Of a stretch of DNA of 43,587 nt, positions 35,168 through 43,368 are shown piece after piece. Below the pieces are notes generated by a model. That model had not been told where the DNA came from. It saw only the letters and a program-made list of their open reading frames with translations, and did not search any database. Positions within the stretch are counted from its first letter, which is position 1, and every line of letters begins with the position of its first letter. Both the position numbers and the translations under genes were made by a program. Source of the stretch: Clostridiales bacterium (GTDB lineage: Bacteria; Bacillota; Clostridia; Oscillospirales; Oscillospiraceae); the NCBI GenBank assembly GCA_019423635.1, contig JAHZBA010000024.1, forward strand, positions 1 through 43,587, given 5' to 3'.

Positions 35168-36379
35168 ATGAGAGAACCCCTCCGGCCTCTGGGCCTGTAC
35201 ATCCACATCCCCTTCTGCCGCCAGAAGTGCGCCTACTGCGATTTCTACTCCCTGCCCGGCCAGGACGGCCGCATGGATGACTACATCGCCGCCCTCTGCA
35301 CCCATCTGGCGGAGACCGCCTCCGCCTCCTCCGGCCACACGGTGGACACGGTGTATTTCGGCGGCGGCACCCCCACGCTTCTGGGGGAGAAGCGGCTGGG
35401 GAAGCTCTTAAAGACCATTGAAAAGAAATACCGCCTCGCCAGAGACCCGGAGATCACCCTGGAGGCCAACCCCGAGTCCGCGGGGAACTGGAGAATGCTG
35501 CGCACCCTGCGCAAGGCGGGCTTCAACCGCCTCTCCCTGGGGATGCAGTCCGCCGACGACGGCGCCCTGGCGGTCCTGGGCCGGATTCACACCTCCGCCG
35601 ACACCCGCGCCGCCGTGGACGCCGCCCGCAAAGCGGGCTTTGACAACCTCTCCCTGGACCTGATCTACGGCCTGCCCGGCCAGACCCTGGACCGCTGGCG
35701 GTCGGATCTGGCCGCCGCCGAGGATCTGACGCCGGAGCACCTGAGCTGCTACGGCCTCCAGGTGGAGGAGGGCACTCCCCTCTACGCCCGCCGGGACACC
35801 CTGGCCCTGCCGGGGGACGAGACCCAGGCGGAGATGTACTTATGGACGGTGGAGGACCTGGCCCGCCACGGCTACCGGCAATACGAGATCTCCAACTTCG
35901 CAAGGCCCGGCCGGGAGTCCCGCCACAACCTCAAATACTGGACCCTCTCGGAGTACGCCGGCTTCGGCCCCGGCGCCCACTCGGACTTCGGGGACACCCG
36001 CTACGCCTACGACCGGGATCTGGAGGGGTACATCCGGGGCGTCCGGGAGCACGCGCCTCTGCTCTCGGAGAGTGAGCGGATTCCGGCGCTGGAGCGGGAC
36101 ACGGAGTGGATCATGCTCCGCTGCCGCACGGCGGAGGGCCTGGACCCCCGGGAATTTGAACAGCGCTTCCGCCGCCGCTTCTCCTGCTTTTTGCCGGTGC
36201 TCACCGCCTGCCGGGAGGCCGGCTACGCCGTGGAGGAGGAGGGCCGCTGGCGCCTGACGCCCCGGGGCTTCCTGGTCTCCAACCGGATCATCGGCCAGCT
36301 CCTGGACGCGCTGTCGGAGGAAAAGCGCCGCCGGGCGGAGGCCGCCGCCCGGGGGGACTTCCGGGTCGTGCTGGAGTGA
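35168..36379 (+). CDS. hemW: Radical SAM heme chaperone HemW
   Basis: This 403-residue radical SAM protein of the HemN/HemW family has the cluster motif CRQKCAYCDF (C17, C21, C24). Phe at the position where true HemN has a fourth Cys marks it as HemW, a heme-binding chaperone, rather than coproporphyrinogen dehydrogenase. Other blocks: HTVDTVYFGGGTPTLL, ITLEANPES, FNRLSLGMQSADDGALAVLG, DNLSLDLIYGLPGQT, HLSCYGLQVEEGTPL, YEISNFARPGRESRHNLKYW and GFGPGAHS. A C-terminal HemN_C-like winged region is present. Often found beside hrcA-dnaK or lepA; not here. ATG 35168 follows AAGGAAG. Confidence 0.93.
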   Translation: MREPLRPLGLYIHIPFCRQKCAYCDFYSLPGQDGRMDDYIAALCTHLAETASASSGHTVDTVYFGGGTPTLLGEKRLGKLLKTIEKKYRLARDPEITLEANPESAGNWRMLRTLRKAGFNRLSLGMQSADDGALAVLGRIHTSADTRAAVDAARKAGFDNLSLDLIYGLPGQTLDRWRSDLAAAEDLTPEHLSCYGLQVEEGTPLYARRDTLALPGDETQAEMYLWTVEDLARHGYRQYEISNFARPGRESRHNLKYWTLSEYAGFGPGAHSDFGDTRYAYDRDLEGYIRGVREHAPLLSESERIPALERDTEWIMLRCRTAEGLDPREFEQRFRRRFSCFLPVLTACREAGYAVEEEGRWRLTPRGFLVSNRIIGQLLDALSEEKRRRAEAAARGDFRVVLE

Positions 36380-36394
36380 GACTCCGTTCTCATA

Positions 36395-36423
36395 TTGCAG
36401 AGATTCAGATAGATCAATATAAT
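36395..36423 (+). promoter_or_regulatory. Promoter of the CmpB-like gene
   Basis: TTGCAG (36395-36400), 17-bp spacer, TATAAT (36418-36423), in an unusually A/T-rich 60-bp stretch. Confidence 0.7.
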
Positions 36424-36487
36424 ATTATATATTATACTATATAGATAGATACCGATAAGAGAGATCAAGCTTCACGGGGGGATCGCG

Positions 36488-37459
36488 ATGCACATCTACA
36501 CCACGGACCAGTGGGTCCTGTTGTTCTTTTTCTACTGCTTCTGCGGCTGGGTGTGGGAGTCCTGTTACGTCTCCGCCCGCCAGCGCCGCTGGGTGAACCG
36601 GGGGTTCCTCCGCGGGCCGTTGCTGCCCATCTACGGCTCCGGGGCCATTCTCATTCTCTTTGTCACGCTGCCGGTGGAAAACGACCTGCGGCTGGTGTGG
36701 CTCTTCGGCATGATCGCCGCCACGGCGCTGGAGTACGTGGTGGGCGCCGCCATGGAGCGGATCTTCAAGGTCCGCTACTGGGACTACTCCCACCAGCGCT
36801 TCCAGCTCAACGGCCACATCTGCCTTTCCAGCTCCATCGCCTGGGGCTTCTTCTCCATCCTGCTGGTGCGGTATCTCCACCCGCCGGTGGGGCGGCTGCT
36901 CTCCCGGGTGCCGGACTGGTTCGTGGACCCCCTGGCCTTCGCCCTCACCGCCGCCTTTACGGTGGACGCCGTCCGGTCCGTCCAGGCGGCCCTGGATCTC
37001 CGGGAGGTCCTCACAAAGCTCACGGAGGAGAACGAGGAGCTGCGGCGTCTTGCCAAACGGGCGGAGGTGGCCGCCGCCTTCGCGGAGGAGGATCTGCGCC
37101 GCTTCCGGGAGCGGACGGAGCTGGACAAGCTCCTGCTACAGGAACACCTCCAGACGGAGCTCCAGGAGCACCGGGAGCAGCGTCAGGAGCGGAAGGTCCG
37201 CCGCCGGGAGCGGATCGAGGAGGCCCTGCGCCGCCGCACCGAGGCCCGCCTGAAGGCCCTGGAGGCCATCGCCGAGGTGCTGGAGGACAAGCCGGCGGAG
37301 GCGGAGCTGCTGGAAAAGCTCCGGGCCCGTCAGGCGGCGCTCCGGACCCGGGCCTCCCGGCCCTATCACCGCTCCCTGCGGATTCTGGAGAACAACCCCT
37401 CCGCCGCCGCCCGGGATCTCCAGGAGGCCCTGGAGGCCCTGCGGAAGCTGGGAAGGTGA
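36488..37459 (+). CDS. CmpB-like (putative ABC transporter type IV) membrane protein with coiled coil
   Basis: This 323-residue protein has an N-terminal membrane domain of the ABC_trans_CmpB family. It shows WVLLFFFYCFCGWVWESCYV, the motif NRGFLRGPLLPIYGSGAI, then LRLVWLFGMIAATALEYVVG and GHICLSSSIAWGFFSILLV. After the last membrane segment (~145-165) comes a long charged coiled coil at about 175-300 (LTKLTEENEELRRLAKRAEV ...), rich in Glu and Arg, facing the cytosol. The family name is historical and transport is unproven. The coiled coil is an extension that suggests a scaffold role. GGGGGG before ATG 36488; strong terminator follows. Confidence 0.82.
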   Translation: MHIYTTDQWVLLFFFYCFCGWVWESCYVSARQRRWVNRGFLRGPLLPIYGSGAILILFVTLPVENDLRLVWLFGMIAATALEYVVGAAMERIFKVRYWDYSHQRFQLNGHICLSSSIAWGFFSILLVRYLHPPVGRLLSRVPDWFVDPLAFALTAAFTVDAVRSVQAALDLREVLTKLTEENEELRRLAKRAEVAAAFAEEDLRRFRERTELDKLLLQEHLQTELQEHREQRQERKVRRRERIEEALRRRTEARLKALEAIAEVLEDKPAEAELLEKLRARQAALRTRASRPYHRSLRILENNPSAAARDLQEALEALRKLGR

Positions 37460-37479
37460 GAGGCCCTCTTCCGGATACA

Positions 37480-37525
37480 AACCTCCCCCGGGACACGAAA
37501 CGGTGTCCCGGGGGAGGTTCTTTTG
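37480..37525 (+). terminator. Terminator of the CmpB-like gene
   Basis: 17-bp stem AACCTCCCCCGGGACAC / GTGTCCCGGGGGAGGTT followed by CTTTTGG. Usable in both directions, so it may also end thiW. Confidence 0.85.
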
Positions 37526-37655
37526 GGTTCTTCTGGCCTTTTCCCGGAGAGTTCAGGGGATCTCCCGGAACAGATTCAGAATGGTGTCCTCCGGCGTGAT
37601 GGGGCGGATCACCCGGGCAGGCGCCCCCGCCGCAGTACATCTATGTGCGCCTCCA

Positions 37656-38174
37656 TCAGGACCCGCCTCCGTTCAGCTTCGCCAGCATTCGGTTCAAAAC
37701 GCCGCTCCGCTGCAGAATCAGCAGGACGGCCACTCCCATTGCCGCCCCCACCACGGCGGAGGGGGTGTAGAAGGGGATGTAGTAAAAGGGAGACTGCGCG
37801 TCCAGCGCATAAAACCACTTCATCAGCGGATAGGCAGCCATCGCTCCGCAGAAACCGGTGCCAATTACCTCGCCCAAGAAGACCAGGTAGATGTTTTTGG
37901 TCTTTTGCCAGAACAGCCCGCCCAAAACGGGGCCGAAAATTGCTCCGGCTACCGCCTGGATGGTGCGTCCGGTCATCATCCGCATAACGCCGCACAGGAA
38001 CGCGCTGGCGCACCCGTACCAGGGTCCCAGAAACACCGCCGCCAGCACATCCACAAAATGCTGGAAGGGCGCCATGGATGGAAAGTAGACGCAGGTGTTC
38101 AGCACAAAGGCCAGACAGGCCAGCATGGCCGTGAGCACCAGCTTTCTGGTTGCAAATCCCACATTTGTTTTCAT
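37656..38174 (-). CDS. thiW: ECF transporter S component ThiW (thiamine precursor/thiazole)
   Basis: This 172-residue membrane protein is of the ThiW family, the substrate-binding S component of an ECF transporter. It shows about five membrane segments and the family pattern LVLTAMLACLAFVLNT, FPSMAPFQHFVDVLAAVFLG, GPWYGCASAFLCGVMRMMTG, RTIQAVAGAIFGPVLGGLFW, GEVIGTGFCGAMAAYPLMKW. It should use a shared EcfAAT module encoded elsewhere. The gene is preceded by a TPP riboswitch with an attenuator, which fixes its link to thiamine. The substrate in ThiW is thought to be the thiazole precursor (hydroxyethylthiazole). AAAAGGAGTG precedes ATG 38174. Confidence 0.93.
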   Translation of the reverse strand: MKTNVGFATRKLVLTAMLACLAFVLNTCVYFPSMAPFQHFVDVLAAVFLGPWYGCASAFLCGVMRMMTGRTIQAVAGAIFGPVLGGLFWQKTKNIYLVFLGEVIGTGFCGAMAAYPLMKWFYALDAQSPFYYIPFYTPSAVVGAAMGVAVLLILQRSGVLNRMLAKLNGGGS

Positions 38175-38399
38175 AGAAGCACTCCTTTTCGGACAGAGAA
38201 AACGACCTGTTACAGCGGCGCTTCCTCAAAAGATCCTGCGGCTGGGCCGCAGTTGGAAGGTCGGTCGAAGCTTTCTGGCTCCCTCTCACGCCGGAACACG
38301 GCTTCCCATCGCTGTCATACAAGGTCCAGGGCGCTCCCCCTTGACCCGCCGCGGGCTGGCCGCGGATGCCGTTCTCACCACCTTTTGCAAAAAGAGCAT

Positions 38400-38434
38400 C
38401 AAAAAAACAGGGGACACCCTTCCACGGTGCCCCC
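38400..38434 (-). terminator. Riboswitch-controlled attenuator of thiW
   Basis: On the minus strand GGGGCACC / GGTGTCCCC hairpin followed by TGTTTTTTT, ~30 nt after the TPP aptamer and 225 nt before thiW. Premature termination when TPP is bound is the expected mechanism. Confidence 0.85.
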
Positions 38435-38460
38435 TAAAAAAGTACAGCTCTAATCCTGCA

Positions 38461-38550
38461 ACTTCCTCCGGCGGCATTACCCGCATCAGGTTCTAGGGTC
38501 GAAGTTAAACACTTCCTCTCAGCCTGTCAAACAAGCTCCCCTGCTTACTT
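38461..38550 (-). ncRNA. TPP riboswitch (THI element)
   Basis: Reading the minus strand: AGCAGGGGAGCTTG, then GGCTGAGAGGAAG (pyrimidine-sensor CUGAGA), TTCGACCC, GAACCTGATGCGGGTAATGC (the conserved CUGAU/GGUAAUGCC core) and CGGAGGAAGT closing P1. All conserved aptamer blocks are present and in order. Confidence 0.95.
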
Positions 38551-38559
38551 GTCATAAAA

Positions 38560-38588
38560 ATTATAGCACTTTATTTTCCGTTTTACAA
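38560..38588 (-). promoter_or_regulatory. Promoter of the TPP riboswitch-thiW transcript
   Basis: On the minus strand TTGTAA (38583-38588), 17-bp spacer, TATAAT (38560-38565); the start is predicted right at the aptamer. Confidence 0.75.
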
Positions 38589-38707
38589 GCGCTCTCACAA
38601 AAAAGTATTTCTTAAAAATTTCTTCCTGTAGAGGGCAAATCTCACATCCCCCTTGACAGCAGCTTTAGAAATGCAAATTTAGACGCCTCCGCCCTCCTTC
38701 CCGCCCT

Positions 38708-38735
38708 TGCATTTCCCGCGGAACGTGCTACAATA
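38708..38735 (+). promoter_or_regulatory. Promoter of the ior operon
   Basis: TTGCAT (38708-38713), 16-bp spacer, TACAAT (38730-38735). Confidence 0.7.
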
Positions 38736-38816
38736 AAAAACGCAAAATCAACAAACTGGCACCAGGAGGCGGCCTCCCGGCCGCCCCACGATTTCATCAA
38801 AGAGAGGGTGAGCACT

Positions 38817-40700
38817 ATGGAATGGACAATGACGGGGGGAACCCCCGGCGCCGTCGCCCTGATGCAGGGCAACGAGGCCATTGTCCGGGGCGCCGTGGAA
38901 GCCGGCATTCACTTTGCCGCCTCCTACCCCGGCTCCCCGTCCTCCCAGATCCTGGGGATGCTGGGAAAGATCGCGGAGGAGCGGAATTTTTACGCGGAGT
39001 GGTCCACCAACGAGGTCTGCGCCCTGCAGGCCTGCATCGGCGCCTCCTTCGCCGGGGGCCGGGCTCTCTGCATCGTAAAGCAGAACGGCCTTTTGTGCAC
39101 GGCGGACGCTCTGCACTGCGCCGCCCAGCACGGCGTGAAGGGAGGGCTGGTCATCGTCACCTCCGACGACCCCAGCGCCCACTCCAGCACCAACGAGTTC
39201 GACTCCCGCTGGCAGGCGGAGTCCGCCAGCGTCGCCCTGCTGGAGCCCACCTGTATGCAGGAGACCAAGGACATGGTTCCCTATGCCTTCGACCTCTCGG
39301 AGCGCACCGGCCAGATCGTGATCCTCCGGCTCACCACCCGGGTCTGCCATGGCCGGGGCAATGTCACCCTGGGCCCCCTGCCGGAGCGGCCCCGGCCCCT
39401 GGAGCCCATCCGGGAGTGGGACCGGATGGTGTGTGTGTGCTACCAGCACCAGCCCATGCTGGACAAGCTGGAGGCCCTGCGGGAGGCCTACGAAGCCGGT
39501 ACATATAACCACTACACCGGCCCCCAGGCCCCCAGGGCCCTGATTGTGGCCGGCGGCACCGGGCGGCTCTACGCCCAGGAGGCCCTGCGCCGTCTCCACG
39601 TGGAGGCGGAGACCGGCCTTTTGAGCCTGGGCACCCTCTGGCCGCTGCCGGAGGAGACCCTCCTCAAGTACCTGCGCACGGCGGAGAAGGTTTTGGTTTT
39701 GGAGGAGGTGGACCCCTTCCTGGAGCGGCACCTCCAGGCCCTGGCGGGAAAGCACAGGCTGGCCCTGGACTTCTGCGGCCGCTGTGACGGCATCCTGCCC
39801 GCCGTGGGGGAGCTGGACCCGGACAATGTGACCGCCGCCATCGCCGCCTTCACCGGCGCGGCCCTGCCGGAGAAAAAGCTCGCCTCCCATCTGGAGCTCC
39901 CGGTCCGGGAGATGACCTTCTGCGCCGGGTGCCCCCACCGGGCCACCTTCCACCTTTTGAAGCGGGTCCTGCGGCAGGAGAAGCGGCCCGGCGTGGTGGT
40001 GGGCGACATCGGCTGCTACTTCATGGCCGGCCAGTCCGCGGGCCAGTACGGCTACCAGGTGTGCAACTGCATGGGCTCCGGCGTCAGCATCGCCGAGGGC
40101 CTGGGCCAGCTGACCCACTACGGCCTGGACCAGAAGGTGGTCACCATGTGCGGCGACTCCACCTTCTTCCACACGATCCTCCCCGGCGTCATCAACGCCA
40201 CCTACCACAGCGCCAACATGCTTTTGATCGTCCTGGACAACTCTGCCACGGCCATGACGGGCTTCCAGCCCCACCCCGGCACCGGCCTCACCGCCATGGG
40301 AAAGCAGGCCAAGCCCATGGACATCCAGAAAATTCTGGAGGCCATCGGCTGCGCCGTGGAGGTGGCCGACCCCTTCGACGTGCAGGAGGCGGAGAAGACG
40401 CTGCGGCGGCTTCTGGACCGGGACGGCATGAACGTCCTCATCATGCGCCAGCCCTGCGCCACGCTGACGGCCAAGCAGCGCAGGCGGCCGGTGAAGGTCT
40501 GGGTGGACCAGTCCAAGTGCATCGGCGAGGGCTGCGGGTGCGACAAGTACTGCAGCCGGGTCTGGGGCTGCCCCGGCAACACCTGGGACTTCACAAACGG
40601 CAAGGCGCAGATCGACCCGGTGACCTGCGTGGGCTGCGGCGTGTGCGCCAAGTTCTGCCCCGCGGGAGCCATCCAAGTGGAAAGAGGTGAGGACGCATGA
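38817..40700 (+). CDS. iorA: Indolepyruvate:ferredoxin oxidoreductase, alpha subunit
   Basis: This 627-residue large subunit of IOR oxidatively decarboxylates aryl pyruvates from Trp, Phe and Tyr to aryl-acetyl-CoA with ferredoxin reduction. The N-terminal pyrimidine domain reads GNEAIVRGAVEAGIHFAASYPGSPSS. The thiamine diphosphate site is GDIGCYFMAG ... MGSGVSIAEGLGQ ... GDSTFFHTILPGVINATYHS ... LDNSATAMTGFQPHPG. The C-terminal ferredoxin has a variant first cluster (CIGEGCGCDKYC) and standard CVGCGVCAKFCP. ATG 38817 is chosen, since GTG 38808 lies in the ribosome-binding site. It overlaps iorB by 4 nt. In amino-acid fermentation IOR supplies reduced ferredoxin. Confidence 0.96.
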   Translation: MEWTMTGGTPGAVALMQGNEAIVRGAVEAGIHFAASYPGSPSSQILGMLGKIAEERNFYAEWSTNEVCALQACIGASFAGGRALCIVKQNGLLCTADALHCAAQHGVKGGLVIVTSDDPSAHSSTNEFDSRWQAESASVALLEPTCMQETKDMVPYAFDLSERTGQIVILRLTTRVCHGRGNVTLGPLPERPRPLEPIREWDRMVCVCYQHQPMLDKLEALREAYEAGTYNHYTGPQAPRALIVAGGTGRLYAQEALRRLHVEAETGLLSLGTLWPLPEETLLKYLRTAEKVLVLEEVDPFLERHLQALAGKHRLALDFCGRCDGILPAVGELDPDNVTAAIAAFTGAALPEKKLASHLELPVREMTFCAGCPHRATFHLLKRVLRQEKRPGVVVGDIGCYFMAGQSAGQYGYQVCNCMGSGVSIAEGLGQLTHYGLDQKVVTMCGDSTFFHTILPGVINATYHSANMLLIVLDNSATAMTGFQPHPGTGLTAMGKQAKPMDIQKILEAIGCAVEVADPFDVQEAEKTLRRLLDRDGMNVLIMRQPCATLTAKQRRRPVKVWVDQSKCIGEGCGCDKYCSRVWGCPGNTWDFTNGKAQIDPVTCVGCGVCAKFCPAGAIQVERGEDA

Positions 40701-41329
40701 GCACCTTGAAATTTGATCCTTTGAACATCGTGGTCTGCGGCATCGGCGGGCAGGGGAACGTCCTGGCGGCGGAGATCCTGGGCACCGCCATGTGCGACCG
40801 GGGCTATCGGGTGGCCATTGGCGAGACCTACGGCGCCTCCCAGCGGGGGGGCTCCGTCATGAGCCACGTGCGGGTGTCCGCCTCCATGGACCCCAGCGTC
40901 CTGATTCCCGCCGGGGAGGCCCACCTCATCGTGGGCTTCGAGCCCCTGGAGACCCTGCGGATGGTCCGCAAGTACGCGGGGGCCCAGACCACCGTGGTCT
41001 ACGACCCCCGGCCGGTCTACCCCCTGGGGGTCCTCCAGGGCAGCCAGACTTATCCGCCCCTGGACGCCCTGGCTGAGGAGATCCGGGAGCTGACGGCCCT
41101 GGCCGTGGCGGTACACGCGGCGGACATCGCCATGGAGGCCGGGGATTCCAAGGCGGCCAACATCGCCCTTCTGGGCGCCTTCACCCAGCTGCCCGGCGCC
41201 CCCCTGAGCCGGGAGGATCTGGAGAAGATCCTCTGCCAGCGCTTCCGGGGCAGGGTGCTGGAGATCAACCAAAGGGCCTTCGCCATGGGCTGCGAGGCCG
41301 CGGGAAAGGGGGCGGCATCCCATGGCTGA
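40697..41329 (+). CDS. iorB: Indolepyruvate:ferredoxin oxidoreductase, beta subunit
   Basis: This 210-residue gamma-type domain subunit completes the CoA-binding half of IOR. Signature blocks: NIVVCGIGGQGNVLAAEILG, GYRVAIGETYGASQRGGSVMSHVR, AHLIVGFEPLETLRM, and GDSKAANIALLGAF. ATGA overlap with iorA gives translational coupling and equimolar product. Its 3' end overlaps the next small gene by 8 nt. Confidence 0.96.
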   Translation: MSTLKFDPLNIVVCGIGGQGNVLAAEILGTAMCDRGYRVAIGETYGASQRGGSVMSHVRVSASMDPSVLIPAGEAHLIVGFEPLETLRMVRKYAGAQTTVVYDPRPVYPLGVLQGSQTYPPLDALAEEIRELTALAVAVHAADIAMEAGDSKAANIALLGAFTQLPGAPLSREDLEKILCQRFRGRVLEINQRAFAMGCEAAGKGAASHG

Positions 41330-41579
41330 CCTGCAGGTACGCTTCCTCCACCCCGTAACCGGAGCGCCCCTGACGCTCTCCCTGCCCGGGGACACCCGCT
41401 TCTCCGCTCTGACGCCGCTGCTCTATGCGCAGGGCTTTCTGGCCCCCCAGAAGCCCGGCTACGCATACCTCTATCAGGAGCACCTGTGCAATATGAATCA
41501 CACCCTGGCGGACTACGTCCCCGCGGAGGCCCGGGAGATCTCCCTGGAGATCTTCCCCTTCCCGCAGGTTCTGGTGTAA
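41322..41579 (+). CDS. Small beta-grasp-like protein in the ior operon
   Basis: This 85-residue protein overlaps iorB by 8 nt. The pattern is QVRFLHPVTGAPLTLSLPGD, TRFSALTPLLYAQGFLAPQ, YAYLYQEHLCNMNHTLADYV, ISLEIFPFPQVLV. The order strand-strand-helix-strand-(short)-strand, with a TL-x-DY turn near the end, resembles ubiquitin-like YukD/EsaB proteins. No C-terminal diglycine is present, so conjugation is unlikely. I do not know it from characterised ior operons. It may be an assembly or docking factor for IOR or the FrhB-like protein. Confidence 0.7.
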   Translation: MADLQVRFLHPVTGAPLTLSLPGDTRFSALTPLLYAQGFLAPQKPGYAYLYQEHLCNMNHTLADYVPAEAREISLEIFPFPQVLV

Positions 41580-41592
41580 GGAGGGGAAAGCT

Positions 41593-42699
41593 ATGCTCAG
41601 TACGATTGCATTGGATACTCAGGTCATCCGCCCCGGCCTCTGCACCGGCTGCGGGGCCTGTCAGGGGATGTGCCCCTATTGGGACTCCGCGGAGGGGAGG
41701 ACCTTCTGCTACTTTGACTGCGAGCGAAAGGACGGCCGCTGCCAGCGGTTCTGCCCCCGGATGCCCACGGATCTGGAGGCCCTGCGGCGCGCCTGCTTCC
41801 CCGGCGAGACAATCCTTCCGGAGATCGGCCCCTTCCGGGGGCTGTACCTGACCCGGGCCGCCGATCCGTCCATTCGATCCGGTGCCCAGCACGGCGGCAC
41901 CGTGACCGCCCTGGTGGAGCTGGCAATCAAAGAGGGCCTCCTGGACGCAGCGGTGCTCACCCGCTCCCAGGGCGGACTGGAGCCGGAGGGCGTCCTGGCC
42001 GCCACGCCGGAGGAGGTCCGCGCCTGCGGCGGCAGCAGCTTCCAGATTCCGCCCACCCTGGCGGTACTGAACCGGGCCCTCCAGGAGGGCACCTACCGCC
42101 GCATCGGCGTGGTGGGCACGCCCTGCAAGACCCTGGCGGTCTATAAGATGATGGCCAACCCCCTGCCGGAGCACGATCACCACCCGGAGCGCATCGGCAT
42201 GGTCTTCGGCCTCTTCTGCGGCTGGGGCCTGGACTGGACGGGCCTGCGGGACCTGACGGCCCGGCACGCCCGGGAGGTCACCCACACGGACATTCCCCCC
42301 AGCAAATACCACTCCCTGGAGCTGCGGCAGGAGGGCGGGGAGACGGTCTCCGTGAACCTGGACGAGGTGACGCCCCTGGTCCGCTCCGGCTGCCGTTACT
42401 GCACGGACATGACGGCGGAGTTTGCCGACCTCTCTGTCGGCGGCGCCCGCAGTGCCGACGGCTGGGATGTGGACAAGGGTTGGAACCAGGTGATTGTCCG
42501 CACGGAAAAGGGCCAGCGCCTGCTGGACCTGGCCCGGGAGAAGAGGGTCCTGGAGTTCAAGGACGTGCCGGAGACGGGCCTTGAAAAGCTGAAAGGCGCC
42601 TCCCTGGGAAAAAAGCGCACCGGCGTGAGGAACTTAAAAGAGCGCACCGGGGACCTGGGCTATCTGGAGCCCAGCGCGGCGCTGTTTGAAGGGCTGTAA
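41593..42699 (+). CDS. FrhB/FdhB-type F420 hydrogenase beta-like iron-sulfur flavoprotein
   Basis: This 368-residue protein starts with a ferredoxin-like CTGCGACQGMCP (C17, C20, C23, C27), with more cysteines in CERKDGRCQRFCP. Then come the FrhB_FdhB N and C domains: SGAQHGGTVTALVELAIKEG, CGGSSFQIPPTLAVLNRAL, GVVGTPCKTLAVYKMM, GLFCGWG, SGCRYCTDMTAEFADLSVGG and WNQVIVRTEKG. In methanogens this family reduces F420; in Clostridia homologues are flavin-dependent ferredoxin-linked oxidoreductase subunits. It lies 13 nt behind the small protein with GGAGGGG, completing a four-gene operon, so it probably takes electrons from IOR-reduced ferredoxin. Its acceptor is unknown. Confidence 0.88.
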   Translation: MLSTIALDTQVIRPGLCTGCGACQGMCPYWDSAEGRTFCYFDCERKDGRCQRFCPRMPTDLEALRRACFPGETILPEIGPFRGLYLTRAADPSIRSGAQHGGTVTALVELAIKEGLLDAAVLTRSQGGLEPEGVLAATPEEVRACGGSSFQIPPTLAVLNRALQEGTYRRIGVVGTPCKTLAVYKMMANPLPEHDHHPERIGMVFGLFCGWGLDWTGLRDLTARHAREVTHTDIPPSKYHSLELRQEGGETVSVNLDEVTPLVRSGCRYCTDMTAEFADLSVGGARSADGWDVDKGWNQVIVRTEKGQRLLDLAREKRVLEFKDVPETGLEKLKGASLGKKRTGVRNLKERTGDLGYLEPSAALFEGL

Positions 42700-42711
42700 C
42701 AGAATAAAGAG

Positions 42712-42743
42712 ACAGGACCAGGCGAAAGCCTGGTCCTGTTTTT
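42712..42743 (+). terminator. Terminator of the ior operon
   Basis: ACAGGACCAGGC / GCCTGGTCCTGT with a GAAA tetraloop, then TTTTTG. Confidence 0.93.
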
Positions 42744-42755
42744 GCTGAGAGGGAG

Positions 42756-42771
42756 TGTTTCACGTGAAACA
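42756..42771. other. parS centromere-like site
   Basis: A perfect palindrome TGTTTCACGTGAAACA, identical to the ParB/Spo0J-binding parS consensus of Firmicutes. It lies just after the ior terminator and in no gene. ParB loads here and spreads, and SMC is recruited. This implies an origin-proximal position. Confidence 0.95.
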
Positions 42772-42819
42772 TCTGTTTGATCGAGGCTGTCCCCTGTCCT
42801 GCCGAGACCCCCTTCCGGA

Positions 42820-43040
42820 GGGCGGATGGGCCGCGGGGTTGGTTGGGGGGCAGAGGTTGAGGCGGGGAACCCTCTCCGTCACCGCCTGCGGCGGTGCCAC
42901 CTCTCCCAGAGGGAGAGGCAAGGGGGCGGCGTACTGGGTCGTCATCCAGGTCCGCAGAGCGGCGCGCCGAGTCGTGGCCCAAGCCAGCTTCTCTTGGCCC
43001 CTTGGGCCAATTCACCTCCTCGCGCCCTACGAAAGGGAAG
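42820..43040. repeat. Modular repeat, right copy 1
   Basis: The unit begins near GGGCCGCGGGGTTGG and runs through GAGGTTGAGGCGGGG, CTCTCCGTCACCGCCTGCGG, AGAGGGAGAGGCAAGGGGGC, the CCAGCTTCTCTTGGCC block and CAATTCACCTCCTCGCGCCC. It repeats with a 275-bp period at 43095. Open frames across it are repeat-derived. Confidence 0.85.
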
Positions 43041-43094
43041 AGATTTGGAGCCCGTAGGAAGGATGGTGGCGGCCACAGGCCGCCGCTACAGAGG

Positions 43095-43315
43095 GGCAGA
43101 TGGTCCGCGGGGTTGATCGGGGAGCCGGAGGTTGAGGCGGGGGAACCCTCTCCGTCACCGCCTGCGGCGGTGCCACCTCTCCCAGAGGGAGAGGCAAGGG
43201 GGCGGCGTACTGGGTCGTCATCCAGGTCCGCAGAGCGGCGCGCCGAGTCGTGGCCCAGGCCAGCTTCTCTTGGCCCGTTGGGCCAATTCACCTCCTCGCG
43301 CCCTACGAAGGAGAA
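43095..43315. repeat. Modular repeat, right copy 2
   Basis: Nearly identical to 42820-43040 over most of its length. Modules also occur at 1-125 (reordered) and 34262-34386. Confidence 0.85.
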
Positions 43316-43368
43316 CAAGGACCCTATAGAGCACCAGGGGAGCGCTTAGCGAAGCGGAAAGCGCGGAA

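Noticed and set aside
42755..43060. Open frames starting MFHVKH on either strand at 42755 and nearby
   Set aside because: Their start is the parS palindrome and the rest is repeat sequence.
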